Source of the DNA: CAVQBJ01 sp963724405
Lineage (GTDB): Bacteria > Actinomycetota > Thermoleophilia > Solirubrobacterales > Solirubrobacteraceae
Assembly (NCBI GenBank): GCA_963724405.1
Contig: CAVRUQ010000003.1
Span: 62,001 to 126,000, forward strand
DNA length: 64,000 nt
Reading direction: 5' to 3'
Shown piece after piece: positions 8,050 through 18,200 of the stretch; the first letter of the stretch is position 1; every line of letters starts with the position of its first letter. The translations under genes and the position numbers were made by a program. The notes below the pieces were generated by a model. The model was not told the origin of the DNA, ran no database searches, and saw only the letters and a program-made list of their open reading frames with translations.

Positions 8050-9819
8050 ATGACGGTCCAGGGCTGGGCGCAGATCATCTTCTTCATGCTCGCGCTGGTG
8101 GCCATCGGCTACCCGCTGGGCATGTACATGGCCCGCGTCTACACCGGTGAGCGCGTCCTGCTCAGCCGCGTGCTCGGACCGGTCGAGAACCTCGCGCTGA
8201 AGGCGTTCGGCCACGGTGAGCGCAAGGGCCAGGACTGGAAGCAGTGGGCGCGCAGCATCATCCTGTTCTCGCTCGCCGGCTGGCTGCTGCTGTACCTCAT
8301 CCTGCGCACGGCCTCGATCCAGCCCTGGAACGACTACGCGGGAGTCAAGTTCCACGCCGCGCCCTGGAATGTCACGTTCAACACCGTCTCGTCGTTCCTG
8401 ACCAACACCAACTGGCAGTTCTACGGCGGTGAGACGACGCTGACGTACTTCAGCCAGATGATCGGCCTGACGGTGCAGAACTTCGTCTCCGCGGGCGTCG
8501 GCATCGTCGTGGCGGTTGCGCTCATCCGCGGCATCGTGCAGCGCAGCGGCAAGAGCCTGGGCAACTTCTACGAGGATCTCGTGCGCACGGTCCTGTACGT
8601 CCTGCTGCCGATCGCTTTCATCGCGGCGCTCGTGCTCGCCTCCCAGGGCGTGCTGGCGAACATCTCTCACTACCTGAACGTGACCGGCCCGACCGGGGTG
8701 AGCCAGACGATCGCCCAGGGACCGGTGGCCGGCCAGGAGGCGATCAAGGAGCTCGGCACCAACGGCGGCGGGTTCTTCAACGTCAACTCCGCGCACCCGT
8801 TCGAGAATCCGAACGGCTTCACGAACTTCTTCGAGCTGCTGCTCGTGCTCATCATCCCCGTCGGCCTCGTCTTCACCTACGGCAAGATGGTCGGCAGCAA
8901 GCGCCAGGGCTGGGCGATCTTCGCCACGATGGGCATCCTGTTCTTCGCCGGCGTGTGCGTCGCGTATGCCGCCGAGGCGCACGGCTCGCCCGCCCAGCAC
9001 GCCGCCGGCCTGCACACGCACGTGATCGCCGGCTCGACCGGGGGCAACCTCGAGGGCAAGGAGCAGCGCTTCGGCATCGCCAGCTCGGCCCTGTTCGACG
9101 TCGTCACCACGGTGACGTCGTGCGGCGCGGTCAACAGCGCGGTCGAGTCCTACACCGGTCTCGGCGGCGCGATCCCGATGGCCAACCTGTCGGCGAGCGA
9201 GGTGATCTTCGGCGGCGTCGGCACCGGCCTGTACTCGATGCTCCTGTACGTCCTGCTCGCCGTGTTCATCGGTGGCCTGATGGTCGGACGCACGCCCGAG
9301 CTGCTCGGCAAGAAGGTCGAGGCCAGGGAGATCAAGCTCGTCTCGCTCGGGATCCTCATCACGCCGCTCGCAGCGCTGCTGGCCACGGCACTGGCGGTGG
9401 CCAGCAGGGCCGGGCGGGCGTCGATCTCGGCGGCCGCGACCGGACCGCAGGGCTTCTCCGAGAGCTTCTACGCCTATCTGTCGCAGGCCAACAACAACGG
9501 CTCGGCCTTCGCCGGGTACACCGGCTTCGTCCAGCCGAACCCCGGCAACCTCGGCTCGCACGGCGTGACGCTGGCCGATCTGCTCGGCGGTGTCACGATG
9601 CTGTTCGCCCGCTACGCGCCGATCCTGTTCGCGCTGGCGGTGGCCGGCAGCCTCGCCGGCAAGCGTGTCAGCCCGGCCGGCCTGGGCACGATGCGCACCG
9701 ACAACCCGACGTTCGTCGTGCTCCTGCTCGGGATCATCGTCCTCGTCGGCGCGCTCACGTTCTTCCCCGCCCTGCTCCTCGGCCCGATCGTGCAGGCCCT
9801 GACCCCGCACCTGTACTGA
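8050..9819 (+). CDS. kdpA: potassium-transporting ATPase subunit A
   Basis: KdpA, the channel-like K+-binding subunit of the Kdp P-type pump in the cytoplasmic membrane. The 589-residue length and about ten hydrophobic segments match the family. Four pore-loop regions with the selectivity-filter Gly residues can be seen, for example in KELGTNGGGFFNVNSAHPFENP, TTVTSCGAVNSAVESYTGLGG and SQANNNGSAFAGYTGF. The N-terminus MTVQGWAQIIFFMLALVAIGYPLGMYMARVYTGE is typical. It lies four bases after kdpF and one base before kdpC, so it is part of a tight operon. It should act only with KdpB and KdpC encoded next. Confidence 0.97.
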   Translation: MTVQGWAQIIFFMLALVAIGYPLGMYMARVYTGERVLLSRVLGPVENLALKAFGHGERKGQDWKQWARSIILFSLAGWLLLYLILRTASIQPWNDYAGVKFHAAPWNVTFNTVSSFLTNTNWQFYGGETTLTYFSQMIGLTVQNFVSAGVGIVVAVALIRGIVQRSGKSLGNFYEDLVRTVLYVLLPIAFIAALVLASQGVLANISHYLNVTGPTGVSQTIAQGPVAGQEAIKELGTNGGGFFNVNSAHPFENPNGFTNFFELLLVLIIPVGLVFTYGKMVGSKRQGWAIFATMGILFFAGVCVAYAAEAHGSPAQHAAGLHTHVIAGSTGGNLEGKEQRFGIASSALFDVVTTVTSCGAVNSAVESYTGLGGAIPMANLSASEVIFGGVGTGLYSMLLYVLLAVFIGGLMVGRTPELLGKKVEAREIKLVSLGILITPLAALLATALAVASRAGRASISAAATGPQGFSESFYAYLSQANNNGSAFAGYTGFVQPNPGNLGSHGVTLADLLGGVTMLFARYAPILFALAVAGSLAGKRVSPAGLGTMRTDNPTFVVLLLGIIVLVGALTFFPALLLGPIVQALTPHLY

Positions 9820-9820
9820 C

Positions 9821-10498
9821 ATGGGCCTTTCGCGTGACATCCGCGCCGCCGTCGTGTCGATGATCGTCTTCACGATCGTGCTCGGGCTGGGGTATCCGCT
9901 GCTCGTCGTCGGCGTCAGCCAGGTGCTGTTCCCCGGCGCGGCCAACGGCTCCCAGATCAAGGTGAACGGCAAGGTCGTCGGCTCATCGCTCATCGGGCAG
10001 AACTTCGGCGACGTGGTCTACAGGAACGGAAAGCCGGTGCTGATGAACGGCAACCCGGTGACCACCCCGGATCCGCGCTACTTCCAGAGCCGCCCGTCGG
10101 CCACGGTGCCGCCGTACAACGCCGCCGCCTCGACGTTCTCCAACCTCGGGCCGAACAACACCGCCACGCTGACGGAGATCCAGGGGAACGTCCAGACCTA
10201 CCTCGGGCTGAACAAGGCCCCGAACGGCCGGCTCTATGACCCGGCGGTCAGGGCTGCCGGGCAGGTGCCGGTCGACGCCGCCAACAGCTCGGCGTCCGGA
10301 CTGGATCCCGACATCTCGGTGGCCAACGCGAAGATCCAGGCCTACCGCATCGCCGCGGTGCGCGGTCTGTCGCTCGCCAGGGTCAACTCGCTCATCTCGA
10401 CCTATACGACCGGCCGAAGCCTCGGGTTCTTCGGCGAGCCGGGCGTCAACGTCCTGCAACTCAACCTCGCGCTCAACCGCCTCACCGGAGGGCACTGA
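9821..10498 (+). CDS. kdpC: potassium-transporting ATPase subunit C
   Basis: KdpC, the single-pass accessory subunit. One N-terminal membrane helix (residues about 8-30, VVSMIVFTIVLGLGYPLLVV) is followed by a soluble domain with the family blocks SLIGQNFGD, YFQSRPSA, SGLDPDIS, ARVNSLIS and FGEPGVNVLQLNLAL. At 225 residues it is slightly longer than E. coli KdpC because of a loop after residue 55. It precedes kdpB here, whereas the usual order is A-B-C. Its TGA overlaps the kdpB ATG by one base (TGATG), so the two are translationally coupled. Confidence 0.96.
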   Translation: MGLSRDIRAAVVSMIVFTIVLGLGYPLLVVGVSQVLFPGAANGSQIKVNGKVVGSSLIGQNFGDVVYRNGKPVLMNGNPVTTPDPRYFQSRPSATVPPYNAAASTFSNLGPNNTATLTEIQGNVQTYLGLNKAPNGRLYDPAVRAAGQVPVDAANSSASGLDPDISVANAKIQAYRIAAVRGLSLARVNSLISTYTTGRSLGFFGEPGVNVLQLNLALNRLTGGH

Positions 10499-12603
10499 TG
10501 TCCGTCGCACCCACCTCACCGCCGCCGCCGACGGTCACCACGCGCGAGCGCAAGTCGGTCTCGCTCTTCCAACGCGAGATCGTCTCGCGCGCGATCGTCG
10601 ACAGCTTCGTGAAGCTCGACCCGCGCGTGCAGCTGCGCAACCCGGTGATGTTCGTGGTCGAGATCGGCGCCGTCATCACAACGATCGGCTGGCTGATCCA
10701 GGCGTTCGGCGGCAGCCCGCTCGGCGGCGGGCACGAGCCGGCGTGGTACACGTTCACCATCTCGATCTGGCTGTGGCTGACGGTTGTGTTTGCGAACACC
10801 GCCGAGGCGTTCGCCGAAGGTCGCGGTCGCGCCCAGGCCGACACGCTGCGCGCCATGCGCCAGGAGACCGTGGCGATCATGCAGGACGGCGGCACCAAGC
10901 CGGCCTCCGAGCTGGTCCGCGGCGACGTCGTCGTCGTCGAGGCCGGCGAGGTGATCCCCGGCGACGGCACGGTCATCGAGGGCATCGCCACGGTGGACGA
11001 GTCGGCGATCACCGGCGAGTCGGCTCCGGTCATCCGCGAGTCCGGCGGCGACCGCAGCGCGGTCACCGGCGGCACGCGCGTCACCTCCGACCGGATCGTG
11101 GTCGAGATCACCCAGGAGCCGGGGCAGTCCTTCATCGAGCGCATGATCGCGCTCGTCGAGGGCGCCGCGCGGCGCAAGACGCCGAACGAGATCGCCCTGA
11201 ACATCCTCCTGGCCGGGCTCACCCTCATCTTCATGATCGTCGTCGTCACGCTGCGGCCGTTCGGCCTGTTCTCGGGCACGAACATCTCCGAGACGACGCT
11301 CATCGCCCTGCTCGTCGCGCTCATCCCGACGACGATCGGCGCCCTGCTGTCGGCGATCGGCATCGCCGGCATGGACCGCCTCGTGCGCCGCAACGTGCTC
11401 GCGCTGTCCGGGCGCGCGGTGGAGGCATCCGGCGACGTCGACGTGCTGCTGCTCGACAAGACGGGCACGATCACGCTCGGCAACCGCCAGGCCTCGGAGT
11501 TCATCCCGATGCCCGGCGTCAGCGAGGCCGAGCTCGCCGAGGCCGCCCAGCTCTCCTCGCTGGCCGACGAGACCCCCGAGGGCCGCTCGATCGTCGTGCT
11601 GGCCAAGAAGTACGGCATCCGCGAGCACGACATGGCCTCCAGCCACGCCGAGTTCGTGCCCTTCACCGCGCAGACGCGCATGAGCGGCGTCGACATGGAC
11701 GGGCACCAGCTGCGCAAGGGCGCCGGCGACGCGATCATCGCCTTTGCCGCCGCCGAGGGCGGTCAGGCCCCGCCCGAGCTGCAGGTCCAGCTCGACCGCA
11801 TCGGCCGCGAGGGCGGCACGCCGCTCGCCGTCTCCCGCGACAGCCAGATCCTCGGCGTGATCTACCTCAAGGACACGATCAAGGAGGGCATGCGCGAGCG
11901 CTTCGACCAGCTGCGGGCGATGGGCATCCGCACCGTCATGGTCACCGGCGACAACCGCCTGACCGCGGCCAAGATCGCCGAGGAGTCCGGCGTGGACGAC
12001 TTCCTGGCCGAGGCGACGCCGGAGAACAAGCTCGCGCTCATCAAGGACCAGCAGGCCGGCGGGCGCCTCGTGGCGATGACCGGCGACGGCACCAACGACG
12101 CACCGGCGCTCGCCCAGGCCGACGTCGGCGTGGCGATGAACACCGGCACCCAGGCCGCCCGCGAGGCCGGCAACATGGTCGACCTCGACTCCAACCCGAC
12201 CAAGCTCATCGAGATCGTCGAGGTGGGCAAGCAGTTGCTCATCACCCGCGGCGCGCTGACCACGTTCTCGATCGCCAACGACGTCGCCAAGTACTTCGCC
12301 ATCCTGCCGGCGATCTTCGTCACCACCTGGGCGTTCGCCGGGAGTCCGAAGGGGCCCCTGCACGTGCTGAACATCATGAACCTCGGCACCCCGCAGTCGG
12401 CCATCCTGTCGGCGATCATCTTCAACGCGCTCGTCATCCCGGCGCTCATTCCGATCGCGCTGCGCGGCGTCAGCTACCGCCCGATCGGCGCCAGCGCTCT
12501 GCTGCGGCGCAACCTGCTCATCTACGGGCTCGGCGGCATCATCGCCCCGTTCATCGGCATCAAGCTGATCGACCTCGTCATACACAACATCCTCGGCGCC
12601 TGA
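10498..12603 (+). CDS. kdpB: potassium-transporting P-type ATPase subunit B
   Basis: KdpB, the catalytic P-type ATPase subunit that hydrolyses ATP to drive K+ uptake. All signatures are present: the actuator loop ITGESAPV, the phosphorylation motif DKTGTITLGNR with Asp near residue 320, the nucleotide-binding KGAGDAI block, and the hinge GDGTNDAPALAQADVGVAMN. The C-terminal membrane helices end in IIAPFIGIKLIDLVIHNIL. The 701-residue length is normal (E. coli 682). A Pro/Thr-rich N-terminal tail of about 15 residues is lineage-specific. It is followed after 25 bases by the KdpD N-terminal sensor gene. Confidence 0.97.
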   Translation: MSVAPTSPPPPTVTTRERKSVSLFQREIVSRAIVDSFVKLDPRVQLRNPVMFVVEIGAVITTIGWLIQAFGGSPLGGGHEPAWYTFTISIWLWLTVVFANTAEAFAEGRGRAQADTLRAMRQETVAIMQDGGTKPASELVRGDVVVVEAGEVIPGDGTVIEGIATVDESAITGESAPVIRESGGDRSAVTGGTRVTSDRIVVEITQEPGQSFIERMIALVEGAARRKTPNEIALNILLAGLTLIFMIVVVTLRPFGLFSGTNISETTLIALLVALIPTTIGALLSAIGIAGMDRLVRRNVLALSGRAVEASGDVDVLLLDKTGTITLGNRQASEFIPMPGVSEAELAEAAQLSSLADETPEGRSIVVLAKKYGIREHDMASSHAEFVPFTAQTRMSGVDMDGHQLRKGAGDAIIAFAAAEGGQAPPELQVQLDRIGREGGTPLAVSRDSQILGVIYLKDTIKEGMRERFDQLRAMGIRTVMVTGDNRLTAAKIAEESGVDDFLAEATPENKLALIKDQQAGGRLVAMTGDGTNDAPALAQADVGVAMNTGTQAAREAGNMVDLDSNPTKLIEIVEVGKQLLITRGALTTFSIANDVAKYFAILPAIFVTTWAFAGSPKGPLHVLNIMNLGTPQSAILSAIIFNALVIPALIPIALRGVSYRPIGASALLRRNLLIYGLGGIIAPFIGIKLIDLVIHNILGA

Positions 12604-12628
12604 GCACCGTGCCCGCCGGAGCACGACA

Positions 12629-13780
12629 ATGCCCGAGATGGCGCCCGACCGCGGACATCTGAAGGTCTTCATCGGAATGGCCGCCGGCGTGGGGAAGACG
12701 TATCGCATGCTCCAGGAGGGGCAGGCCGAGGCCGAGGCCGGGCGCGACGTGGTGATCGGGCTGCTGGAGACCCACGGGCGGATCGACACCGCCGCGCTGT
12801 CCGAGAACCTCGAGGTCATTCCGCGCCGGCGGCTCGAGTACCGCGGCACGATGGTCGAGGAGATGGACCTGCCCGGCATCATCGCGCGCCGGCCCGAGCT
12901 CGCCCTGATCGACGAGCTCGCCCACACCAACGCCCCCGGGGTCGAGCACGAGAAGCGCTATGAGGACGTGCGCGACGTGCTGGACGCGGGCATTGACGTG
13001 TTCTCCACCGTCAACGTCCAGCACCTCGAGAGCCTCAACGACCAGGTGACCCAGCTCACCGGCACACGCGTGCGCGAGACGATCCCCGACGCCATCCTGT
13101 CCGAGGCCGACGAGGTCGTGCTCGTCGACCTCACCCCCGAAGCGCTCATCAACCGGCTGCAGGCCGGCAAGGTCTATCCGCGCGATCGCGTCCCCGCCGC
13201 GCTGAACAACTTCTTCAAGATCGAGAACCTCTCGGCCCTGCGCGAGACGGCGCTGCGCCAGGTGGCCGAGGGCGTCGAGGTCAAGCGCCTCGTGCGCGAG
13301 CCGCCGGTGACCCGCCGTGACGATCGCCTCGTGACCACGGCGGCACCGCAGGCGATCGGCGAGCGCCTGCTCGCGCTCGTCACGCCGACGCCGCGCTCGC
13401 AGCGCGTCGTGCGGCGGGCCTGGCGCTCCGCCCAGCGCCTCGGCGCCGAGCTCGACCTGCTCGTCGTGCGCCGCTCGAGCGACGCCCCGTCGGCCCAGGA
13501 GCGCGAGCAGCTGGAGGCGCTGCGCCGCCTGGCCTCGGTGCTCGGCGCGCACCTGCTCGTCGAGGAGGGCGACGACGTCGCCGACACGGCGATCCGCGTC
13601 GCCCGGGACCGGGGGACGACCTACGTGCTGATGGGCACGCCGGGCCCGCGCCGCGGCCTGCGCCGGCTGAGCGAGTCGCTGCCCACCCGCCTGCTGCATG
13701 GGCTTCCCGGGGTCGACGTGCGCATCGTGGCCGATCGCACCCTGCGCGAGGACGCGCTCGCCGAGGAGCCCTCGGCGTGA
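12629..13780 (+). CDS. kdpD: KdpD N-terminal sensor (KdpD + Usp domains) as separate protein
   Basis: Soluble protein equal to the N-terminal half of KdpD. The KdpD domain has a Walker A loop GMAAGVGKT near residues 16-24 and a Walker B-like LALIDELAHTNAPG near 91-104, followed by DVFSTVNVQHLESLNDQV. A universal-stress-like domain covers about 240-370 (RSQRVVRRAWRSAQRLGAELDLL and VLMGTP). It has no membrane segments and no kinase domain; these are in the gene at 4202-5644. Stand-alone N-terminal KdpD proteins probably bind K+, ATP or c-di-AMP and modulate the kinase in trans; here that is inference. It is the fifth structural gene of the kdp operon, and its TGA overlaps the next GTG. Confidence 0.92.
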   Translation: MPEMAPDRGHLKVFIGMAAGVGKTYRMLQEGQAEAEAGRDVVIGLLETHGRIDTAALSENLEVIPRRRLEYRGTMVEEMDLPGIIARRPELALIDELAHTNAPGVEHEKRYEDVRDVLDAGIDVFSTVNVQHLESLNDQVTQLTGTRVRETIPDAILSEADEVVLVDLTPEALINRLQAGKVYPRDRVPAALNNFFKIENLSALRETALRQVAEGVEVKRLVREPPVTRRDDRLVTTAAPQAIGERLLALVTPTPRSQRVVRRAWRSAQRLGAELDLLVVRRSSDAPSAQEREQLEALRRLASVLGAHLLVEEGDDVADTAIRVARDRGTTYVLMGTPGPRRGLRRLSESLPTRLLHGLPGVDVRIVADRTLREDALAEEPSA

Positions 13781-14382
13781 TCGCCGCCCTCGCGTTCGTC
13801 CTCGGCGCGGCGCTCGCCGGCGGCGGCGTGTTCGCCTGGCTGCACCACCGATCGCGGGCGGCGCTCGCCCGCAGCTCGCCGCTGAAGCGCATCGCCTTCC
13901 CGTTCACGGGCGCGACGCTGTCCGACCCGGCCCTGGGCGCGGCGCTGCGGGTGGCCCACGCCGAGCACGCGACGCTCGTGCCGGTGTATCTCGCCCTCGT
14001 CCCGCTCGACCTTCCCCTCGACGTGCCCCTGCGCGCCGAATGCGAGGCCGCGTTGCCGCTGCTGGAGGCGATCGAGCAGCGAGCCGCCCGAGCCTCGGTC
14101 GCCGTGGACACGCGCATCGAGCGCGGACGCAGCGTGCGGCACGCGCTCGGCATGCTCATGCAGCACGAGCGCTTCGAGCGGATGGTCGTGGCCGCGTCGG
14201 CCGATCGCAGCGGGGACGGCCTGGCCGCCGAGGACGTCGCCTGGCTGCTCACCAACGCCCCGTTCGAGGTCTTCGTGCTGCGCCCCGCGCGCGACGTCCC
14301 CTTCCGGCATCCGCTGTGGCTCGGGCCCGATCCGATGTCCGCGAACGGCGCCCGCGGGGGCACACCGGCCGATCTGCTCTGA
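13777..14382 (+). CDS. membrane-anchored universal stress protein-like
   Basis: 201-residue protein with one N-terminal membrane helix (IAALAFVLGAALAGGGVFAW) followed by a Usp-like alpha/beta domain (KRIAFPFTGATLSDPALGAALRVAH at the start, RMVVAAS near the end). The start GTG overlaps the KdpD-sensor stop (GTGA), so it is part of the kdp operon. The canonical Usp ATP loop GxxGxxxxxxxxGS is not evident, which suggests a non-ATP-binding variant. A role as membrane partner for the soluble KdpD sensor, replacing the lost covalent link to DUF4118, is a hypothesis. Confidence 0.7.
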   Translation: MIAALAFVLGAALAGGGVFAWLHHRSRAALARSSPLKRIAFPFTGATLSDPALGAALRVAHAEHATLVPVYLALVPLDLPLDVPLRAECEAALPLLEAIEQRAARASVAVDTRIERGRSVRHALGMLMQHERFERMVVAASADRSGDGLAAEDVAWLLTNAPFEVFVLRPARDVPFRHPLWLGPDPMSANGARGGTPADLL

Positions 14383-14449
14383 ACCGGCGCGTGGGGTGGG
14401 CGGCGCACCCCGATTCGAGTCGTCCGATGGTCGCTGCACTATGTGGCGC

Positions 14450-14713
14450 ATGCAGAAGTTCGTCGTCACCGTCACGACCGGCAGCGTGCGCACGTCGCTC
14501 AACGACTCGGACCTCGCGGCGCTCGAGGCCCGTCTCGTCCACGCGCGGCTGTATCACCATGACTACGGCGCGCGGATCCTCCTGTACGCGCACAACGATC
14601 AGCACGCCGGCGAGATCATCGACGCCGCCCTGCGGGCGCTCCCGAGCTCGGTGCCCGAGCTCGGCGTCACGCAGGTGCACGCGGTCGGGCGCCGCGCCCG
14701 CCGGGCCGCCTGA
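14450..14713 (+). CDS. hypothetical protein, 87 residues
   Basis: Small protein beginning MQKFVVTVTTGSVRTSLNDSDLAALEARLVHARLYHHDY. It has alternating beta and helical character and an Arg-rich C-terminal end. No domain is recognised. An ATG nine bases upstream (14441) is also possible. It follows the kdp operon after 67 bases, with a GGGGTG/CACCCC hairpin at 14393-14411 between them that might end kdp transcription. Coding is supported by sensible amino-acid composition and by lack of a competing frame. Confidence 0.5.
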   Translation: MQKFVVTVTTGSVRTSLNDSDLAALEARLVHARLYHHDYGARILLYAHNDQHAGEIIDAALRALPSSVPELGVTQVHAVGRRARRAA

Positions 14714-15255
14714 CCGGCGGTCGCCGGCTCCCTCAGACGCGGCGGCGGCGCCCCTGGGCGAGCTCGCGCGCCTGGAGCCGGTGATCGGCGGGCCCCGGGG
14801 GTCTCGGGGCCGGACGACTGCGCTGGTGGTACCGGGTTCGCTCCCGGCGGGCTGACGCGGCGCCGCCTCGCGGCCGGTCACGGGTGACGGCGCCCGGCGG
14901 CCCCGGACCGTGTCCGAACGGAAGGTTGGTCGATCTTGTTCGCTGGTGGAAGAAGATCGACCAAACTTCGAACGCGCGGTGCCCCCGATCCCCAGTGCCC
15001 GATCCACGGTGGGCCCCGCCTCGCGCCACGGCACCGACCACGGTCACACGCCGACCCGACCGCCCGCGAGGCCGATGGAGCCGACAGGGCACGAACGGCA
15101 CCGCGGCGCGGGCCTGGCGCCGGCGTGGGAGAGCGGCCTCCCGGCCGCGGTAAAGCCGCCAGAACCTACCCCGAATCCACCGCGGCGCGGGTCCATGCGT
15201 CCACGCTCCCGCGCGCGGACGCACGCGAACCGCCCGGCCCTCCAATACAGAGGGG
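14714..15255. other. 542-base gap with the second hairpin repeat
   Basis: No convincing gene. It holds the second dispersed hairpin (14921-14969) and GC-rich sequence leading to the S53 protein start. Short ORFs here are Arg/Pro/Ala-rich on all strands, as expected for non-coding GC-rich DNA. Confidence 0.6.
14921..14969. repeat. dispersed hairpin repeat, copy 2
   Basis: Arms GAAGGTTGGTCGATCTT and AAGATCGACCAAACTTC pair over 17 bases with one mismatch, around a 15-base loop ending in GTGGAAG. Arm core, loop length and loop end are the same as in the copy at 2269-2315. Confidence 0.75.
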
Positions 15256-18200
15256 ATGAGCTCCCCGCCGTTCGCCGCACGCGCTCTAGCCGTGCGCATC
15301 GCCGTCGCGCTGGTGCTCCTGTGCGCGCTGACCGTGACGCTTCCCGCGCGCGCACACGCGCGTGGCGCCGGGACGTCGACCGTGAACCTCGGCCAGGCCT
15401 TCGCGCCGGGCCCGGTCGCGGGTTACGGCCAGCCAGGAGTGCCCGCACCGGCTCCGACCGCTCAGGCCGTGTCGGGGACGCTGCGTCAGGCCACCGGCGA
15501 CACGCCCTCACAGGTGCGGCTGCAGAACGTGTGCGCCGCGCCGCGGCCGGGCAGTGCCGCCTGCGCGGCGCAGGCGCTCGTGCTGCGCTCCACCGGCGCC
15601 CGCGTGCGGCCCCGCGCGACCCGCTTCACGACGCCGCGGGTGCAGAGCGGCGCGTCCCGCGCCACGGTCGCCAACCCGGCGAGCGCGCCCGCGTCGTCGC
15701 CGCCCACCGCCGGCACGCCGGCGTACCTGCAACAGGCGTACGACCTGACCTACCTGTCCCAGAACGCCGGCCACGGCGACACGCTCGCGATCGTCGACGC
15801 CTACAACGACGCGAACGCGGAGTCCGACCTGGCCACGTATCGCAGCAGCTTCGGGCTGCCCGCCTGCACGACGACGAACGGTTGCTTCGCGAAGGTCAAC
15901 GAGAACGGAGGCTCGTCGCCGATGCCGGCCGGCAACGCCGGCTGGGGGGAGGAGGAGTCGCTCGACCTCGACGCCGTGTCGGCGCTGTGCCCCAACTGCC
16001 ACATCCTGCTCGTCGAGGCCAACACGTCCAGTTGGACCGACCTCACCACGGCCGAGGCCACGGCGGCCGCGCTCGGCGCCCGGCAGATCTCCAACAGCTT
16101 CACCGGGTCGTCCTCGGGTGCGATGCCGGCCGGTTACTTCTCGTTCCCGGGCGTCGCCGTCATCGCCGCCACCGGTGACAGCGGCTACGCGGGCACCGCG
16201 TATGACAACTACCCGGCCGCGCTCGCCGGCGTGACCGCCGCGGGCGGCACGACGCTGACGGCGGCCAGCGGCGGGCAGGGTCCGCGCGGGTTCGGCGAGG
16301 CGGCGTGGTCGTTGAGCGGCGGCGAGGGCGGCGGCTCCGGGTGCGACCTGCAGGTGGCGAAGCCGTCCTACCAGACCGACACCGGTTGCACCGGCCGCTC
16401 CTACGCCGACGTGTCCGCCGACGCCAACCCGTACACCGGGTTGGCGGTCTACGACAGCGCCAACGGCGGCTGGCTGCAGGCCGGCGGCACGAGCCTGGCC
16501 ACGCCGCTCGTCTCCGCGTACTACGCGCTCACCGGCGTGACGACGAGCACCGCGCAGTGGGCGTACGGCGAGAGCGCCCTGCTCAACGATCCCGCCTCGG
16601 GGTCGACCGGCACGTGCGCCGCGGCCATCTCCTACATCTGCAACGCCGGCGTGGGCTATGACGGCCCGACCGGCGTCGGCTCGATCTCGGGCGACGTCGC
16701 CGTCGGCGGCCCCGGCGTCGGCGGCCCGGCCGACGGGACGGGTGCCAACAACACGTACACCGCGAGCGTCAACAGCACCGCGGCAACGCTGACCGGGGGC
16801 GTGTACCCCAACGGCCTCGATACGACCTGGTGGGTCGAGTACGGGACGACCAACGCCTACGGTCAGCTGACCGTTCCGAGCGACATCGGCTCCGGCTCGA
16901 CGCCGGTCTCGGTGACCGGCCAGCTGACGAGTCTCGCGCCGAGCACGACCTATCACTACCGGCTCGTGGCCCAGAACGCCTCGGGAACCACGTACGGGTA
17001 CGACTACACCCTCACCACGGCCGCGCCCGGTGCCTCGCCGCCTGCGAACACGGCCGCGCCGACGGTGAGCGGCACCGCCGACCAGGGCCAGACGCTCACC
17101 GCGAATCCGGGCACGTGGAGCCCGGCCGCGACGGCGTACGCCTACCAGTGGCAGCGCTCGACCGACGGCGGCACGACCTGGGCGAACATCGGCGGCGCCA
17201 CGGCCGCGACGTACTCGCCCGGCGCCGGCGACGGCAACGCCTACGTGCGAGTCGTCGTCGTGGCCAGCAACACCAGCGGGCAGGGCTCGGCGACGTCGGG
17301 GTCGGTCGGTCCGGTGACGCTCGAGGTCCCCGTCAACGTGACCGCCCCGAGCGTGACCGGCACGACGATGCAGGGTCAGTCGCTGGCCACCGACTCGGGA
17401 ACCTGGAGCCCGGCGGCGACCGCCTACACCTACCAGTGGCAGCGCTCGACCGACGGCACGACGTGGGCGCCGATCTCCGGCGCCACGGGCGCGAACTACC
17501 TGCTCGGCACCGCCGACGTCGGCGCACAGGTGCGCGTGCTCGTCAGCGCGAGCAACCAGTTCGGCCCGAGCGCGACGGCGACCGCGTCCTCGGCGGTCGG
17601 CCCGATCACATCCGGCGCGCCGTCCAACGCCACCGCTCCGACCGTCACCGGCACCGCCGAGCAGGGCCTGACGCTCACCGCGAGCCAGGGCACCTGGAGC
17701 CCGGCCGGCACGTCCTACGCGTACCGGTGGCAGCGCTCGTCCGACGGCGGGAGCACGTGGTCGAACATCTCCGGCGCGACGCTGTCGACCTACGCGCTCA
17801 CGCCCGCCGACGCGGGCGCCGACGTGCGCACGGTCGTCACCGCCACGAACGCCTACGGCGTCGCGTCGGCCGCCAGCCCGCCCGCCGGCCCGGTGCTCAC
17901 CGTGCCGCCCGTCAACTCCACCGCGCCGGCGATCACCGGCACGCCGCAACGCAGCGACACGCTCACCGCCGGACCGGGCACGTGGTCGGGGACCGGGGAT
18001 GCCTACACCTACCAGTGGCAGCGCTCGAGTGACGGCGGCACCACGTGGGCGAGCATCACCGGCGCGACGAGCGCGACCTACCCGGTCGCCGTGGCCGACG
18101 AGGGAGCCGTCCTGCGCGTGGTCGTCACCGCCACGGACACCCAGGGCACCGCCAGCCAGGCCAGCGTGGCGACATCGCTCGTCGCGCCGTTCCCGCCGGC

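Noticed and set aside
7795..9993. 732-codon minus-strand frame opposite kdpF and kdpA
   Set aside because: Shadow of kdpA, which has full family motifs.
10236..12662. 808-codon plus frame overlapping kdpC and kdpB
   Set aside because: Out of frame with both genuine subunits; Arg/His-rich nonsense.
14393..14411. GGGGTG/CACCCC hairpin after the kdp operon as a terminator
   Set aside because: Only six pairs and no T-tract; too weak to list as a feature.
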